From: Haliscomenobacter sp033763495
GTDB taxonomy: Bacteria; Bacteroidota; Bacteroidia; Chitinophagales; Saprospiraceae
Length of the DNA stretch: 64,000 nucleotides
Reading direction: 5' to 3'
Assembly: GCF_033763495.1 (NCBI RefSeq)
Contig: NZ_JANRKL010000155.1
Location: forward strand, 1-64,000
Position 1 is the first letter of the stretch. The number at the start of each line of letters is the position of its first letter. The position numbers and the translations under genes were made by a program. The notes beneath the pieces are model-generated. The model did no database searches. It was not told where the DNA came from and worked only from the letters and a program-made list of their open reading frames with translations. Of this stretch, positions 36,269 to 44,826 are shown one piece after another.

Positions 36269-37651
36269 ATGAACGTTTTTGACTTATCCGTACTAAGCAC
36301 CGGGGGTGCTATTTTGCTGATCCTATTTATCGTTGCAGTATTGGCCTTTGAATTTGTCAATGGTTTTCACGATACCGCCAACGCGGTCGCTACGGTAATT
36401 TATACCAATTCGCTCAAACCTACCATTGCTGTCGTTTGGTCTGGCATCTTTAATTTTCTGGGTGTTATTACCGGTGGAGTAGGTGTAGCGATGGGAATTG
36501 TCAAGTTATTGCCTGTCAATGATATGATGACCATGCCTTTTTTTGAAAGTGCAAGCATCATTGCAGCAGTGTTGCTGGCTGCTATTTTATGGAACCTCGG
36601 CACCTGGTACTTCGGAATTCCTTGTTCCAGTTCGCATACTATGATTGGATCACTGATTGGCGTTGGTATAGTGTTTTTTTGGCGGCATGGCGGCGAAGGG
36701 GTGAACTGGGGTAAAGCTCAGGAAATAGGGTTGGCCTTGTTGTTTTCGCCCTTATTTGGTTGTTTTGCGGCGATGTTTTTGATGTGGATTTTAGCTGCCA
36801 TCATAAAAAATAAAGCAATTTTTCAAGAACCAGAACGTGGGAAAGCTCCCCCAACCTGGATTCGAGCCATTCTGATTACTACTTGTACGCTGGTTAGTTT
36901 TTTCCATGGTTCAAATGATGGCCAAAAAGGAGTTGGTTTGTTCATGATTGTATTGATGATTTTTTTGCCAGCGCAATTTGCACTCCACAAAAGTTTTGAT
37001 GCTGAATCGATGCTTGTATCCGTTACGAGAGTAGAACAAAAAGTAAGCGCAACCATGGCGAAAATCGGCAAAAGAAATGAAGCTGCCCAAGAAGTTCAGG
37101 AAGCTGCTGCCGATTTGAAGGTATTGTTGGCGCAATCAACCTTGAATCGCCCTGCCATTCGTAAAGATTTACAAAAACTCAATAAGTACCTTAAAGAGAC
37201 TACTGGCGACAGGCCGTTTTTTAACCGCAAGGATAAAGCAGAAATGAAAAGCTTGAGTGAAAGCCTATCGAAATATTACGAATTTGCGCCTCGTTGGGTC
37301 GTGCTTTTGATTTCTATTGCCCTGGGGATTGGAACCATGATTGGCTGGAAACGCATTGTGGTTACCATTGGAGAAAAAATTGGTAAATCCCACCTTACCT
37401 ATGCACAGGGCGCAACTGCGGAATTGATTGCCTCAAGTACCATTGCTTTGAGCACAATCTTTAAAGCTCCGGTAAGTACAACGCACGTACTCTCCTCCGC
37501 AATTGCAGGCACAATGATTGCCAAGGATGGTACCAAAAACCTCCAACGCTCCACCCTCATCAATATCCTGACCGCCTGGGTACTTACGCTACCCGTTACG
37601 ATTATCGTGTCCGGCGGCTTGTATTATTTGTTTACGGCAATCTTTGGATAG
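36269..37651 (+). CDS. Inorganic phosphate transporter (PiT)
   Basis: Low-affinity metal-phosphate symporter of the PiT family. Both signature regions are present: FEFVNGFHDTANAVATVIYT near the N-terminus and PVSTTHVLSSAIAGTM near the C-terminus, with FFHGSNDGQKGVG between. About ten membrane helices. A cytoplasmic loop (residues 255-340) with charged helices is longer than in some PiT proteins. 460 aa. A putative promoter (TTTTGG 36184-36189, TATCTTTC 36207-36214) precedes it. Confidence 0.9.
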   Translation: MNVFDLSVLSTGGAILLILFIVAVLAFEFVNGFHDTANAVATVIYTNSLKPTIAVVWSGIFNFLGVITGGVGVAMGIVKLLPVNDMMTMPFFESASIIAAVLLAAILWNLGTWYFGIPCSSSHTMIGSLIGVGIVFFWRHGGEGVNWGKAQEIGLALLFSPLFGCFAAMFLMWILAAIIKNKAIFQEPERGKAPPTWIRAILITTCTLVSFFHGSNDGQKGVGLFMIVLMIFLPAQFALHKSFDAESMLVSVTRVEQKVSATMAKIGKRNEAAQEVQEAAADLKVLLAQSTLNRPAIRKDLQKLNKYLKETTGDRPFFNRKDKAEMKSLSESLSKYYEFAPRWVVLLISIALGIGTMIGWKRIVVTIGEKIGKSHLTYAQGATAELIASSTIALSTIFKAPVSTTHVLSSAIAGTMIAKDGTKNLQRSTLINILTAWVLTLPVTIIVSGGLYYLFTAIFG

Positions 37652-37660
37652 ACGAGAAAT

Positions 37661-37824
37661 GAATGATAAGAGATAAGAGATGAGAGATAAGAGATAAGAG
37701 ATGAGAGATGAGAGATAAGAGATGAGAGATGAATGATGCTACCACAGCGTTTTTGACAATGACCTTGTCTAAGTCTCTGCGGTAGCATCACTCATCACTC
37801 ATCTCTCATCATTCATCTCTTATC
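37661..37824. repeat. Nested palindromic element C (with core)
   Basis: The left arm is a tandem run of GAGATAA and GAGATGA words (37661-37736); the right arm CATCACTCATCACTCATCTC and on (to 37824) pairs with it. The core at 37737-37787 has stem TGCTACCACAG / CTGCGGTAGCA and inner stem GACAA / TTGTC, as in A. It separates convergent PiT and CBS genes; the CBS stop codon at 37820-37822 lies within its arm. The left arm is longer than the right, so it has gained word copies. Confidence 0.85.
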
Positions 37825-38305
37825 CTACCATCCCCTCTGTAACCCCACCCTCATGGTGTTGGCTATCCAGAATTTGTTTGGTTGAAACGGGTTCGGTGGC
37901 GAGTGCCTTGATGATGTCGTAGGTCGTCAGGATACCAACCAACTCATCATTTTCCACTACAGGTATTGCGTGGAAGCGATTGACCAAAAAGATTTCCAGG
38001 GCCACATTGATGCGGTCATTGGGGTTTAGTTTGGCCAAACCTTTGGTCATTATCTCTTCAGCGGAGTAAGACCGCAATCTTGCATAATTCACAAAACGAT
38101 CTTCTTCATTGGGGGAAAACCCCTGCATAAAATGCATGAAGTCCGTTTTGCTGATGATCCCAATCAACTCCTTGTAGCGCACTACCGGAATATGGTGGAT
38201 ATTGTGATCGTCAAAAATATCTTTGACAATACTCAGTTTGTCAGAAGGAGCAACAGTGATCAAGTGGCTGCTCATGATGCTTTTAACGGGTGCCAGGACG
38301 TTCAT
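37820..38305 (-). CDS. CBS-domain protein
   Basis: Two CBS domains (about residues 8-60 and 85-140) form a Bateman module that binds adenosine nucleotides or other ligands; the motifs NIHHIPVVRYKELIGIISKT and RFHAIPVVENDELVGILTTY are clear. 161 aa. It may regulate another protein; the target is unknown. The stop codon lies inside the arm of palindromic element C. Confidence 0.85.
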   Translation of the reverse strand: MNVLAPVKSIMSSHLITVAPSDKLSIVKDIFDDHNIHHIPVVRYKELIGIISKTDFMHFMQGFSPNEEDRFVNYARLRSYSAEEIMTKGLAKLNPNDRINVALEIFLVNRFHAIPVVENDELVGILTTYDIIKALATEPVSTKQILDSQHHEGGVTEGMVG

Positions 38306-38530
38306 AATCAGGACTTTTGTGATTTAATACTGCTAAATTAGCCCCTTCAAAAAATCATGGCATTGATTATACTCAATCTACTCGAATGATTTTGATCAAT
38401 TGGCTTGATAAAAAAGATGTCAGCATACAACCCAAGTTTCACTCCCGGCCTCTATTATCCTCAGAACAATCATTTTTTTTGCGCGATAATAAAGGGCTTT
38501 GAAAAGACAATTTTTTAAAACCTTTACCTA

Positions 38531-38563
38531 TTGTAGCAAAAAAGGAATAATGACGTACTTTTG
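38531..38563 (+). promoter_or_regulatory. Bacteroidota-type promoter of bamA
   Basis: TTG at 38531-38533 and TACTTTTG at 38556-38563, an exact match to TANNTTTG with 22 nt between, lie 36 nt before the bamA start codon. This is the vegetative sigma consensus of Bacteroidota. Confidence 0.7.
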
Positions 38564-38598
38564 CGCTCGTTATTGAAAAAAGAAAGAACTGAGGACTA

Positions 38599-41181
38599 AT
38601 GAGATACATTCAGTGTAGTATGCTGGCGCTTTTGCGCATCACCCGAAACAACATTTTGCTCTTTGTTGTGGCCATGTCCCCTCTGAGCCTGTTGGCCCAG
38701 GAAGTCCGCGATAGCTTACCGGTCGTTGATTATTCCACACCGGTAAACTATGAAATTGGAGGCGTGCGAGTCACTGGTGCCCAATTCAGTGATGCCAATG
38801 CCATCACCAGTATTTCTGGACTGAAAGTTGGAGCCAAGATCCGTATTCCCGGCCCCAGCATTCCCAAAGCCATCAAGGCCTTACTCCAATTGCGCTTGTT
38901 CACCAATGTGCAAATCCTGCAGGAAAAAACCATCGGCGACGTGGTCTTCCTCGAAATTCAGGTGCAGGAGCGCCCCCGTTTGTCCCTATACAGCTACAAA
39001 GGGGTAGGCAAAGGCCAACATGAGACCCTCAACGAAATCGTGAACCAACACGTTACCAAGGGGGGGATTGTGACCGAAAACATGAAATCCAATGCTGCCC
39101 GTGCTTTGGAGAAAAACTTCATCAAAAAAGGTTGGCTGGATGCTCATGTGGATGTAAGTGAGATTCCCGACACCGCCCGCCTCAACTCGGTCAAATTGAC
39201 CTTCGACATCAACCTGGAGGAAAAAGTAAGAATCAAGGACATTTCTTTTGTTGGTGTCAACAATGTTAAAGAGAAGAAGCTTTTGAAAAAAATGGACAAA
39301 ACCAAGGAGAAAAAACGCTTCCTGGCTGGCTCCAAATTCATCGGCGACGAATACACCGACGACAAAAAAGAAATTGTCAAATACTTCAATACGGTTGGTT
39401 ACAGGGATGCCCGCATCATTGGCGATAGCATGTGGCGCGACGACAAAGGCGAAATGCACATCCAAATCAAAGTCAATGAAGGCAATCGCTACTACTTCCG
39501 CAACCTAACCTGGAAGGGGAACTCGATTTACGGCAACGACCAATTGGACCAAATCCTGGGCATCAAAAAAGGCGACGTTTACAACAACGAACTCTTGGAA
39601 AACCGCCTGCGCTTCAGCCAGGACGGCCGCGATGTGAGTACCCTTTATATGGACAACGGGTATTTGTTCTTTAATGTGGAACCTACGGAAGTATCCGTTG
39701 AAAACGACTCCATCGACCTCGAACTCCGCATTTTTGAAGGCCCACAAGCCACCATCGATAAGGTCATCATCAAAGGCAACGACCGGACCCACGAACACGT
39801 TATCCGGCGTGAATTGCGCACCCTGCCCGGTGAGAAATTCAGTCGCTCTGAAATCATTCGTTCCCAACGCCAAATCCTGGCTCTCAACTACTTCAACCCT
39901 GAAAAGCTGGGCATCAATACTCCCGTCAATGCTGAGCGGGGTACGGTAGACATCGAATACACCGTGGAAGAGCGCCCTGCAGATCAGCTGGAACTCTCCG
40001 CAGGTTGGGGCGGTGCCCGGCGGGTAATTGGCACTTTAGGGGTATCGTTCAACAACTTTTCGATGCGCAACGTCTTCAACAAGGAGGCCTGGCGCCCTTT
40101 GCCTACCGGAGACGGCCAACGCCTGTCTATTCGGGCCCAGACCAACGGCCAGTTTTATCAGTCTTACAACGTGTCCTTTACTGAACCCTGGCTGGGGGGC
40201 AAAAAGCCCAACTCTTTCACCATGGGAGGCTTCTTCAACCGCTTTGCCTATCCTCTCTTCGACGGTACTGGCGGTAGCCAAAGTTTGAACATTGTGCAGG
40301 GATCTGTGAGTTTGGGTACCCGTCTGAAATGGCCCGACGACAACTTCGTGACCAGTACGGCCATCAACATCCAATCCCTGAAACTGAACCAGTGGACCCA
40401 GGGCTTGTTCCGTACCGACCAGGGCGAAATTGTTTCTACGGGTAACTTCAACAACTTCAGTATCCGCCAAAACATCGTTCGTTCCACCGTCAATGACCCA
40501 ACCTTCCCTCGGGATGGTTCCAGCATTTCCTTGATCATTCAGGCAACACCACCATACTCTCTGTTTGCAGACAAGGACAAAAACTATGGTGAACTCTCGG
40601 CCAATGAGCGTTTCCGCTTTTTGGAATACCACAAGTGGCGTTTTGATGTAGACTGGTACACCACTATTGTGGGCAAACTGGTACTCAAAACCTCTTCAAG
40701 GATTGGTATCCTGGGCTATTACAACCGTAAAATTGGTACTTCGCCCTTTGAACGTTTCCAGGTGGGTGGTGATGGTTTGAACAACCAGCAATTCGGTTTC
40801 CAAGGGGTTGACATCATCTCTTCACGGGGTTACGAAATTGCCGACTTCGAAAACAATGCCGACCCATCGGGCTCTGGCCAAACGCCAACTCCGATTTTTA
40901 ACAAGTTTACCCTGGAGTTGCGCTACCCCTTGTCGCTCAACCCCAGCTCAACCATCTATGTGCACACCTTTATGCAGGGAACCAACACCTGGAAAAACTT
41001 GCGTGATTACAATCCCTTCGACCTGAAACGTTCGGCGGGCTTGGGCTTGCGGGTATTCCTGCCTATGTTTGGTATCCTTGGTTTCGACTACGGTCTGGGC
41101 TTCGACAAACCCAACGTAACGAACTTGTTTGCAAAAGGAGTGGCTAACTTTAACATCGTCCTTGGTTTCGAACCAGAATAA
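38599..41181 (+). CDS. bamA: Outer membrane protein assembly factor BamA
   Basis: Central component of outer membrane barrel insertion. A signal peptide is followed by five POTRA domains (about residues 50-460; for example YEIGGVRVTGAQFSDANAI and AERGTVDIEYTVEERPADQL at the end) and the 16-strand barrel with a C-terminal LGFEPE end. The Omp85 motifs PFERFQVGGDGLNNQQFGF and GLGLRVFLPMFGILGFDYG are present. 860 aa is the expected size for Bacteroidota. A clear promoter lies upstream. Confidence 0.95.
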   Translation: MRYIQCSMLALLRITRNNILLFVVAMSPLSLLAQEVRDSLPVVDYSTPVNYEIGGVRVTGAQFSDANAITSISGLKVGAKIRIPGPSIPKAIKALLQLRLFTNVQILQEKTIGDVVFLEIQVQERPRLSLYSYKGVGKGQHETLNEIVNQHVTKGGIVTENMKSNAARALEKNFIKKGWLDAHVDVSEIPDTARLNSVKLTFDINLEEKVRIKDISFVGVNNVKEKKLLKKMDKTKEKKRFLAGSKFIGDEYTDDKKEIVKYFNTVGYRDARIIGDSMWRDDKGEMHIQIKVNEGNRYYFRNLTWKGNSIYGNDQLDQILGIKKGDVYNNELLENRLRFSQDGRDVSTLYMDNGYLFFNVEPTEVSVENDSIDLELRIFEGPQATIDKVIIKGNDRTHEHVIRRELRTLPGEKFSRSEIIRSQRQILALNYFNPEKLGINTPVNAERGTVDIEYTVEERPADQLELSAGWGGARRVIGTLGVSFNNFSMRNVFNKEAWRPLPTGDGQRLSIRAQTNGQFYQSYNVSFTEPWLGGKKPNSFTMGGFFNRFAYPLFDGTGGSQSLNIVQGSVSLGTRLKWPDDNFVTSTAINIQSLKLNQWTQGLFRTDQGEIVSTGNFNNFSIRQNIVRSTVNDPTFPRDGSSISLIIQATPPYSLFADKDKNYGELSANERFRFLEYHKWRFDVDWYTTIVGKLVLKTSSRIGILGYYNRKIGTSPFERFQVGGDGLNNQQFGFQGVDIISSRGYEIADFENNADPSGSGQTPTPIFNKFTLELRYPLSLNPSSTIYVHTFMQGTNTWKNLRDYNPFDLKRSAGLGLRVFLPMFGILGFDYGLGFDKPNVTNLFAKGVANFNIVLGFEPE

Positions 41182-41184
41182 TTC

Positions 41185-41336
41185 GATTGCGGATTGATGA
41201 TTTCGGATTTCGGATTTGCCAGGATGTTGCAACGGGCTTTGCATTGATTTTCTTGTGCAATGACATTATCTTTCAATAAAATCAGCTCAGATGTCTGGCA
41301 GCCCAATCCGAAATCCGCAATCCGAAATCCACAATC
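41185..41336. repeat. Palindromic element K overlapping pxpA start
   Basis: The left arm GATTGCGGATTGATGATTTC... (to 41224) and the right arm (41294-41336, AATCCGAAATCCGCAATCCG and on) pair over about 40 nt and are built on the words CGGATT and AATCCG. The interior CAATGACATTATCT (41258-41271) resembles CAATGACCTTGTCT of element C, so it may be a decayed core. The right arm carries the ATG of pxpA and its first 15 codons. Confidence 0.75.
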
Positions 41337-42076
41337 TCACAGTCGACCTCAACTGCGATCTCGGCGAGGGGTATCCTGCCGACGCCGCCTTAATGCCACT
41401 CATCACCTCGGCCAACATTGCCTGTGGCTATCATGCCGGGGATAAAGACACCATGCGGCGCACCATTGGTTTGGCACTGGAACATGGTGTTGCGATCGGC
41501 GCCCATCCAGGTTTTGAAGACAAAGCCAATTTTGGGCGTACGGCCATGTCTCTTTCTCCTCAGGCGGTTTATCAATTGGTGCAGGAGCAAATTCTGGATT
41601 TGGCCAACCTGGCCTACACCGAAGGGGCTTATTTGCAACACGTCAAACCACACGGTGCCTTGTACAATCTGGCCGCTCAATCCCTCGAGTGGGCCTCGGC
41701 AATTGCCGAAGCGGTACGGGACTTTAATGCTGATCTTCTCTTGTTTGGACTGAGTGGTAGTTTTTCCATCAAAGCTGCTCAAACCCTGGGCTTACGCACC
41801 GCCAATGAAGTATTTGCCGACCGGAGTTACCAGCCTGATGGCTCTTTGACCCCTCGCAATCAACCGAATGCCTTGATTGAAGATACTCAAGCTTGTATTG
41901 CACAAGTGCTACAAATGGTGGAAGAACGGCGGGTCACTGCTCTTTCTGGCCAGAACATAGTCCTGATCGCGGATACGATCTGTCTCCACGGCGACGGTAT
42001 ACACGCTATCTCCTTTGCACAGGCCATTCGACATGCTTTGGAGGAAAAAAAAATCGTTATTCAAGCGCCTTACTAA
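41291..42076 (+). CDS. pxpA: 5-oxoprolinase subunit A (LamB/YcsF)
   Basis: Part of the ATP-dependent 5-oxoprolinase that opens pyroglutamate to glutamate. The family start LTVDLNCDLGEG and later HVKPHGALYNLAAQ, plus EVFADRSYQPDGSL, are clear. Family proteins normally begin at the VDLNCDLGEG stretch; here the only in-frame start is the ATG at 41291, which lies in the right arm of element K and adds about 15 residues (MSGSPIRNPQSEIHN). The usual partners pxpB and pxpC are not adjacent. 261 aa. Confidence 0.88.
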   Translation: MSGSPIRNPQSEIHNLTVDLNCDLGEGYPADAALMPLITSANIACGYHAGDKDTMRRTIGLALEHGVAIGAHPGFEDKANFGRTAMSLSPQAVYQLVQEQILDLANLAYTEGAYLQHVKPHGALYNLAAQSLEWASAIAEAVRDFNADLLLFGLSGSFSIKAAQTLGLRTANEVFADRSYQPDGSLTPRNQPNALIEDTQACIAQVLQMVEERRVTALSGQNIVLIADTICLHGDGIHAISFAQAIRHALEEKKIVIQAPY

Positions 42077-42194
42077 TTAGAAGCTTTAAACCATTTCAAA
42101 GTTTTACTATTTTATTAAGTGTAAAATTCTCTGTAACTTAGAGCTTCTTAAATGTAGGATAGTTGAAGAATTTTGGTCCTTTAATGTGTAAACA

Positions 42195-42896
42195 ATGAGC
42201 AACGAAGCATCATATTGGTATCTTGAAAACATTGATGTTACTGGTATTTTTTGCCCTCAGAAAATTCGCCGTGGGGATTTGGAAGCGCATTTTCACCGCT
42301 GCTACAAACGGGGCGAATACATCTACTTGCCAGACGAAATGTCGGACCGGGTATTTTTCCTTACCGATGGTCGGGTTAAAATTGGCACTTACGGCGACTC
42401 TGGCAAAGAGATCACCAAGGCCATATTGGGCAAAGGTGATGTATTTGGTGAGTTATCCCTCATCGGCGAAGACAAACGCCGCGATTTTGCCTACACCATG
42501 GAAGAGGCAACGGTATGTGTAGTCAATGTAGATGAAATGAAATTATTGATGCGCGACCATACTTCCCTGGGTTTGTTCATCATGAAAATTATGGGCTCCC
42601 GAGTCCTTGAAATGGAAAAGCGCCTGGAATCCTTGGTATTCAAAGATTCCCGTACCCGTATCATTGAATTTTTGTTGGAGATTGCCGAGAAAAAAGGGCG
42701 GCGAGTAGGTTTTGAAACGGAAGTCCGCAAATTCATCACCCATCAGGAAATTGCCAACCTTACGGCTACTTCCCGTCAAACGGTAACCACCTTGCTCAAC
42801 GATTTGCGCGATCGGAATATCCTAACCTTTGACCGACGGCGGTTGTTGATTCGGGACATGGAGAGGTTGAAAGGGGAGGCTTTGCAGATGAGTTAG
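42195..42896 (+). CDS. Crp/Fnr family transcriptional regulator
   Basis: An N-terminal cyclic-nucleotide-binding-like domain (residues 40-140, with SDRVFFLTDGRVKI and GKGDVFGELSLIG) is followed by a C-terminal winged helix (HQEIANLTATSRQTVTTLL). The ligand is not known; the typical Cys cluster of Fnr is not seen, though a single Cys is present near the N-terminus. 233 aa. It converges on the sigma gene. Confidence 0.88.
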   Translation: MSNEASYWYLENIDVTGIFCPQKIRRGDLEAHFHRCYKRGEYIYLPDEMSDRVFFLTDGRVKIGTYGDSGKEITKAILGKGDVFGELSLIGEDKRRDFAYTMEEATVCVVNVDEMKLLMRDHTSLGLFIMKIMGSRVLEMEKRLESLVFKDSRTRIIEFLLEIAEKKGRRVGFETEVRKFITHQEIANLTATSRQTVTTLLNDLRDRNILTFDRRRLLIRDMERLKGEALQMS

Positions 42897-42921
42897 GGTG
42901 ATGGTAAAACCGGAGGATCAT

Positions 42922-43596
42922 CTACAAGCCCGGCATCCACTCCTCTTTCAATTCACTGCGCAACTTGCTCAGTGCTCTACTGATTAGTCGCTCTACGGCA
43001 CTTACTGTAATACCCAACTCTTCTGCTACCTGAGCGTATTTTTTTCCTTCAAGGCGATTGAGTTGGAAAGCCTTCCTGCATTGGGGAGGAAGTTCCTGAA
43101 TAACCCGGTCGAGTTTTTGGCACAGCTCCGTATAATGCAGAATATCATCAGCTTGTAGTACGGGAGTAGTTGTGTAATCGGGCTCGAAGCTTTCCGTTTG
43201 GTTCAACTCGTATTTGATGTAATTGTAGCTGCGGTAGCGCACCGCCTGGTACAAGTAGGCGCGGTAGGAGTTGTTGATTTTTTCAAAAACCTGTTGCTGC
43301 CAAAAATTGGCAAAAACTTCATTGACAATATCTTCCGCCGCTTCCTTGGAGTACACAAAGCGCATGGCGTGGTTACAGAGGTTGTTGTAATAACGTTTGA
43401 ACAATACTTCACAGCCTTTGCGGGCGTCTTGTGCAAAAATTCTTTGCAAAAAAACTTCGTCGCTAATCAGTTTGGGTTCAGCAAACATTTCAGTATCTGC
43501 TTTTAATGCAGACAATCTGCTCTCCGTGTCTTTGACTTCGAATTTTGATAGCTTCTCCATGCCGTGAGGATATTGACTCCCTTTAATAGTAGACAT
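42922..43596 (-). CDS. ECF sigma-70 family sigma factor
   Basis: Region 2 (LFKRYYNNLCNHAMRFVYSK then EDIVNEVFANFWQQQVFEKI) and region 4 (LDRVIQELPPQCRKAFQLNR then VAEELGITVSAVERLI) are clear. The N-terminal extension (about 45 aa) is longer than in most ECF factors, so the true start could be an internal ATG such as residue 13. It is divergent from fecR, and should direct transcription of the SusCD locus when released from FecR. 224 aa. Confidence 0.88.
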   Translation of the reverse strand: MSTIKGSQYPHGMEKLSKFEVKDTESRLSALKADTEMFAEPKLISDEVFLQRIFAQDARKGCEVLFKRYYNNLCNHAMRFVYSKEAAEDIVNEVFANFWQQQVFEKINNSYRAYLYQAVRYRSYNYIKYELNQTESFEPDYTTTPVLQADDILHYTELCQKLDRVIQELPPQCRKAFQLNRLEGKKYAQVAEELGITVSAVERLISRALSKLRSELKEEWMPGL

Positions 43597-43606
43597 AATT
43601 TTGGGA

Positions 43607-43619
43607 TTTTACCCCACAT
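43607..43619 (-). promoter_or_regulatory. 13-bp motif before the sigma gene (copy 1)
   Basis: On the minus strand ATGTGGGGTAAAA, 10 nt upstream of the sigma start codon as called. It is an exact inverted repeat of the motif at 43705-43717, in the divergent intergenic region. Confidence 0.6.
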
Positions 43620-43704
43620 GCTGCACTAATGTTTTTTGACTTTAGGTCAATAAAAAATAATATTCTGCAAAAAAAACAGCTCGTTTAATTTTTTTCCCAC
43701 TTCA

Positions 43705-43717
43705 ATGTGGGGTAAAA
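43705..43717 (+). promoter_or_regulatory. 13-bp motif before fecR (copy 2)
   Basis: ATGTGGGGTAAAA on the plus strand, 87 nt before the fecR start. The two copies point away from each other toward the divergent genes, as would two binding sites or two promoter elements of the same factor. Confidence 0.6.
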
Positions 43718-43804
43718 CCCGCTGCCCTTGTCTGATACGGTGATGCTGAAATTGGTACCTCTATAAGCCTCAAGTTGATTTTTTACCATTTCCCGCGAAG
43801 CCTT

Positions 43805-44812
43805 ATGAAAGAAATGATGATTCAAAAAATACTGTTCGATTATTTCGATGGAAGAGCAACTTCTCTCGAGCGGAAGCTGATTGAGGATTGGTTAAAGGAA
43901 GATGTTGAAAATGAAACCTTGTATTACCAGTACCTGGATGAATGGGAAAGCCAAAACCCTCAATACTTTTCCGACGATCAGGAGGCCTGGCAAAAATTCC
44001 AAACCGTACTCAACACCCCCTTGTCCAATGAGCAGGAACAGCCCCCTACCAAAACCAATGTGGTTAAATATGCTACTGTACGCAGTCTGCGCAAATTTTG
44101 GTATGTGGCCGCCTCCCTGGCGATATTGATGACCGCGAGCCTATTTTTTTTGCAAAAAAACATCTTCTATCGTACTTACCAAACGCCCTATGCCCAAACC
44201 CAACAACTGACCCTTTCGGACGGTACCGAAGTAGTACTGAACGCCAACTCAACCTTGTACGTACCCAGGTGGGGACAATTTAAACGCAACCGCAGAGTGC
44301 TTCTGGACGGAGAAGCGGAATTCCATGTCACCCACACCATCGACAATCAGCGCTTTGTTGTCAAAACCAGCAGCGATTTTGAAGTAGAGGTATTTGGGAC
44401 AAAATTTGTCCTTTATGCCCGAGAGCAGGCCAAAAAAGTAATCTTGAATGAAGGCAAGGTCCAGGTCAAATACCAAGGTGGGAAAAAACAAGTCATGAAA
44501 CCCGGTGATGTAGTGATTCTAACCAACGGCGCTCAAACCTTGGACTTGTCCAAAACCGACGACACCAAAAAATACAGCGCCTGGAAGGATCACCAGTTTT
44601 ACTTCGATGATACCCCACTTGCCCAGGCCTCCATTACCATCAAAGAGCATTTTGGATTGCAGGTGGCTTTTGGCAACCCCGAATTGGCCGAACGCCGCTT
44701 GTCGGGCTATTTCAAAGCCGCAAAATCCACGGAATTTTTTGAGGCACTATCAGTCCTGCTGAATGTAGATGTACGTCAGCAAGGAGATACCATATACCTT
44801 TCAACCAAATAA
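43805..44812 (+). CDS. FecR-family anti-sigma factor
   Basis: The ATG at 43805 is preferred to an in-frame TTG 30 nt upstream. A cytoplasmic N-terminal domain (1-85) binds the sigma factor, one membrane helix (KFWYVAASLAILMTASLFF) follows, then the periplasmic FecR domain (TLSDGTEVVLNANSTLY, LLDGEAEFHVTHTI) and a C-terminal DUF4974-like part. It passes a signal from the SusC STN domain to the sigma factor. 335 aa. The SusC gene follows after 14 nt. Confidence 0.92.
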   Translation: MKEMMIQKILFDYFDGRATSLERKLIEDWLKEDVENETLYYQYLDEWESQNPQYFSDDQEAWQKFQTVLNTPLSNEQEQPPTKTNVVKYATVRSLRKFWYVAASLAILMTASLFFLQKNIFYRTYQTPYAQTQQLTLSDGTEVVLNANSTLYVPRWGQFKRNRRVLLDGEAEFHVTHTIDNQRFVVKTSSDFEVEVFGTKFVLYAREQAKKVILNEGKVQVKYQGGKKQVMKPGDVVILTNGAQTLDLSKTDDTKKYSAWKDHQFYFDDTPLAQASITIKEHFGLQVAFGNPELAERRLSGYFKAAKSTEFFEALSVLLNVDVRQQGDTIYLSTK

Positions 44813-44826
44813 TAAAATCAGGTCGT

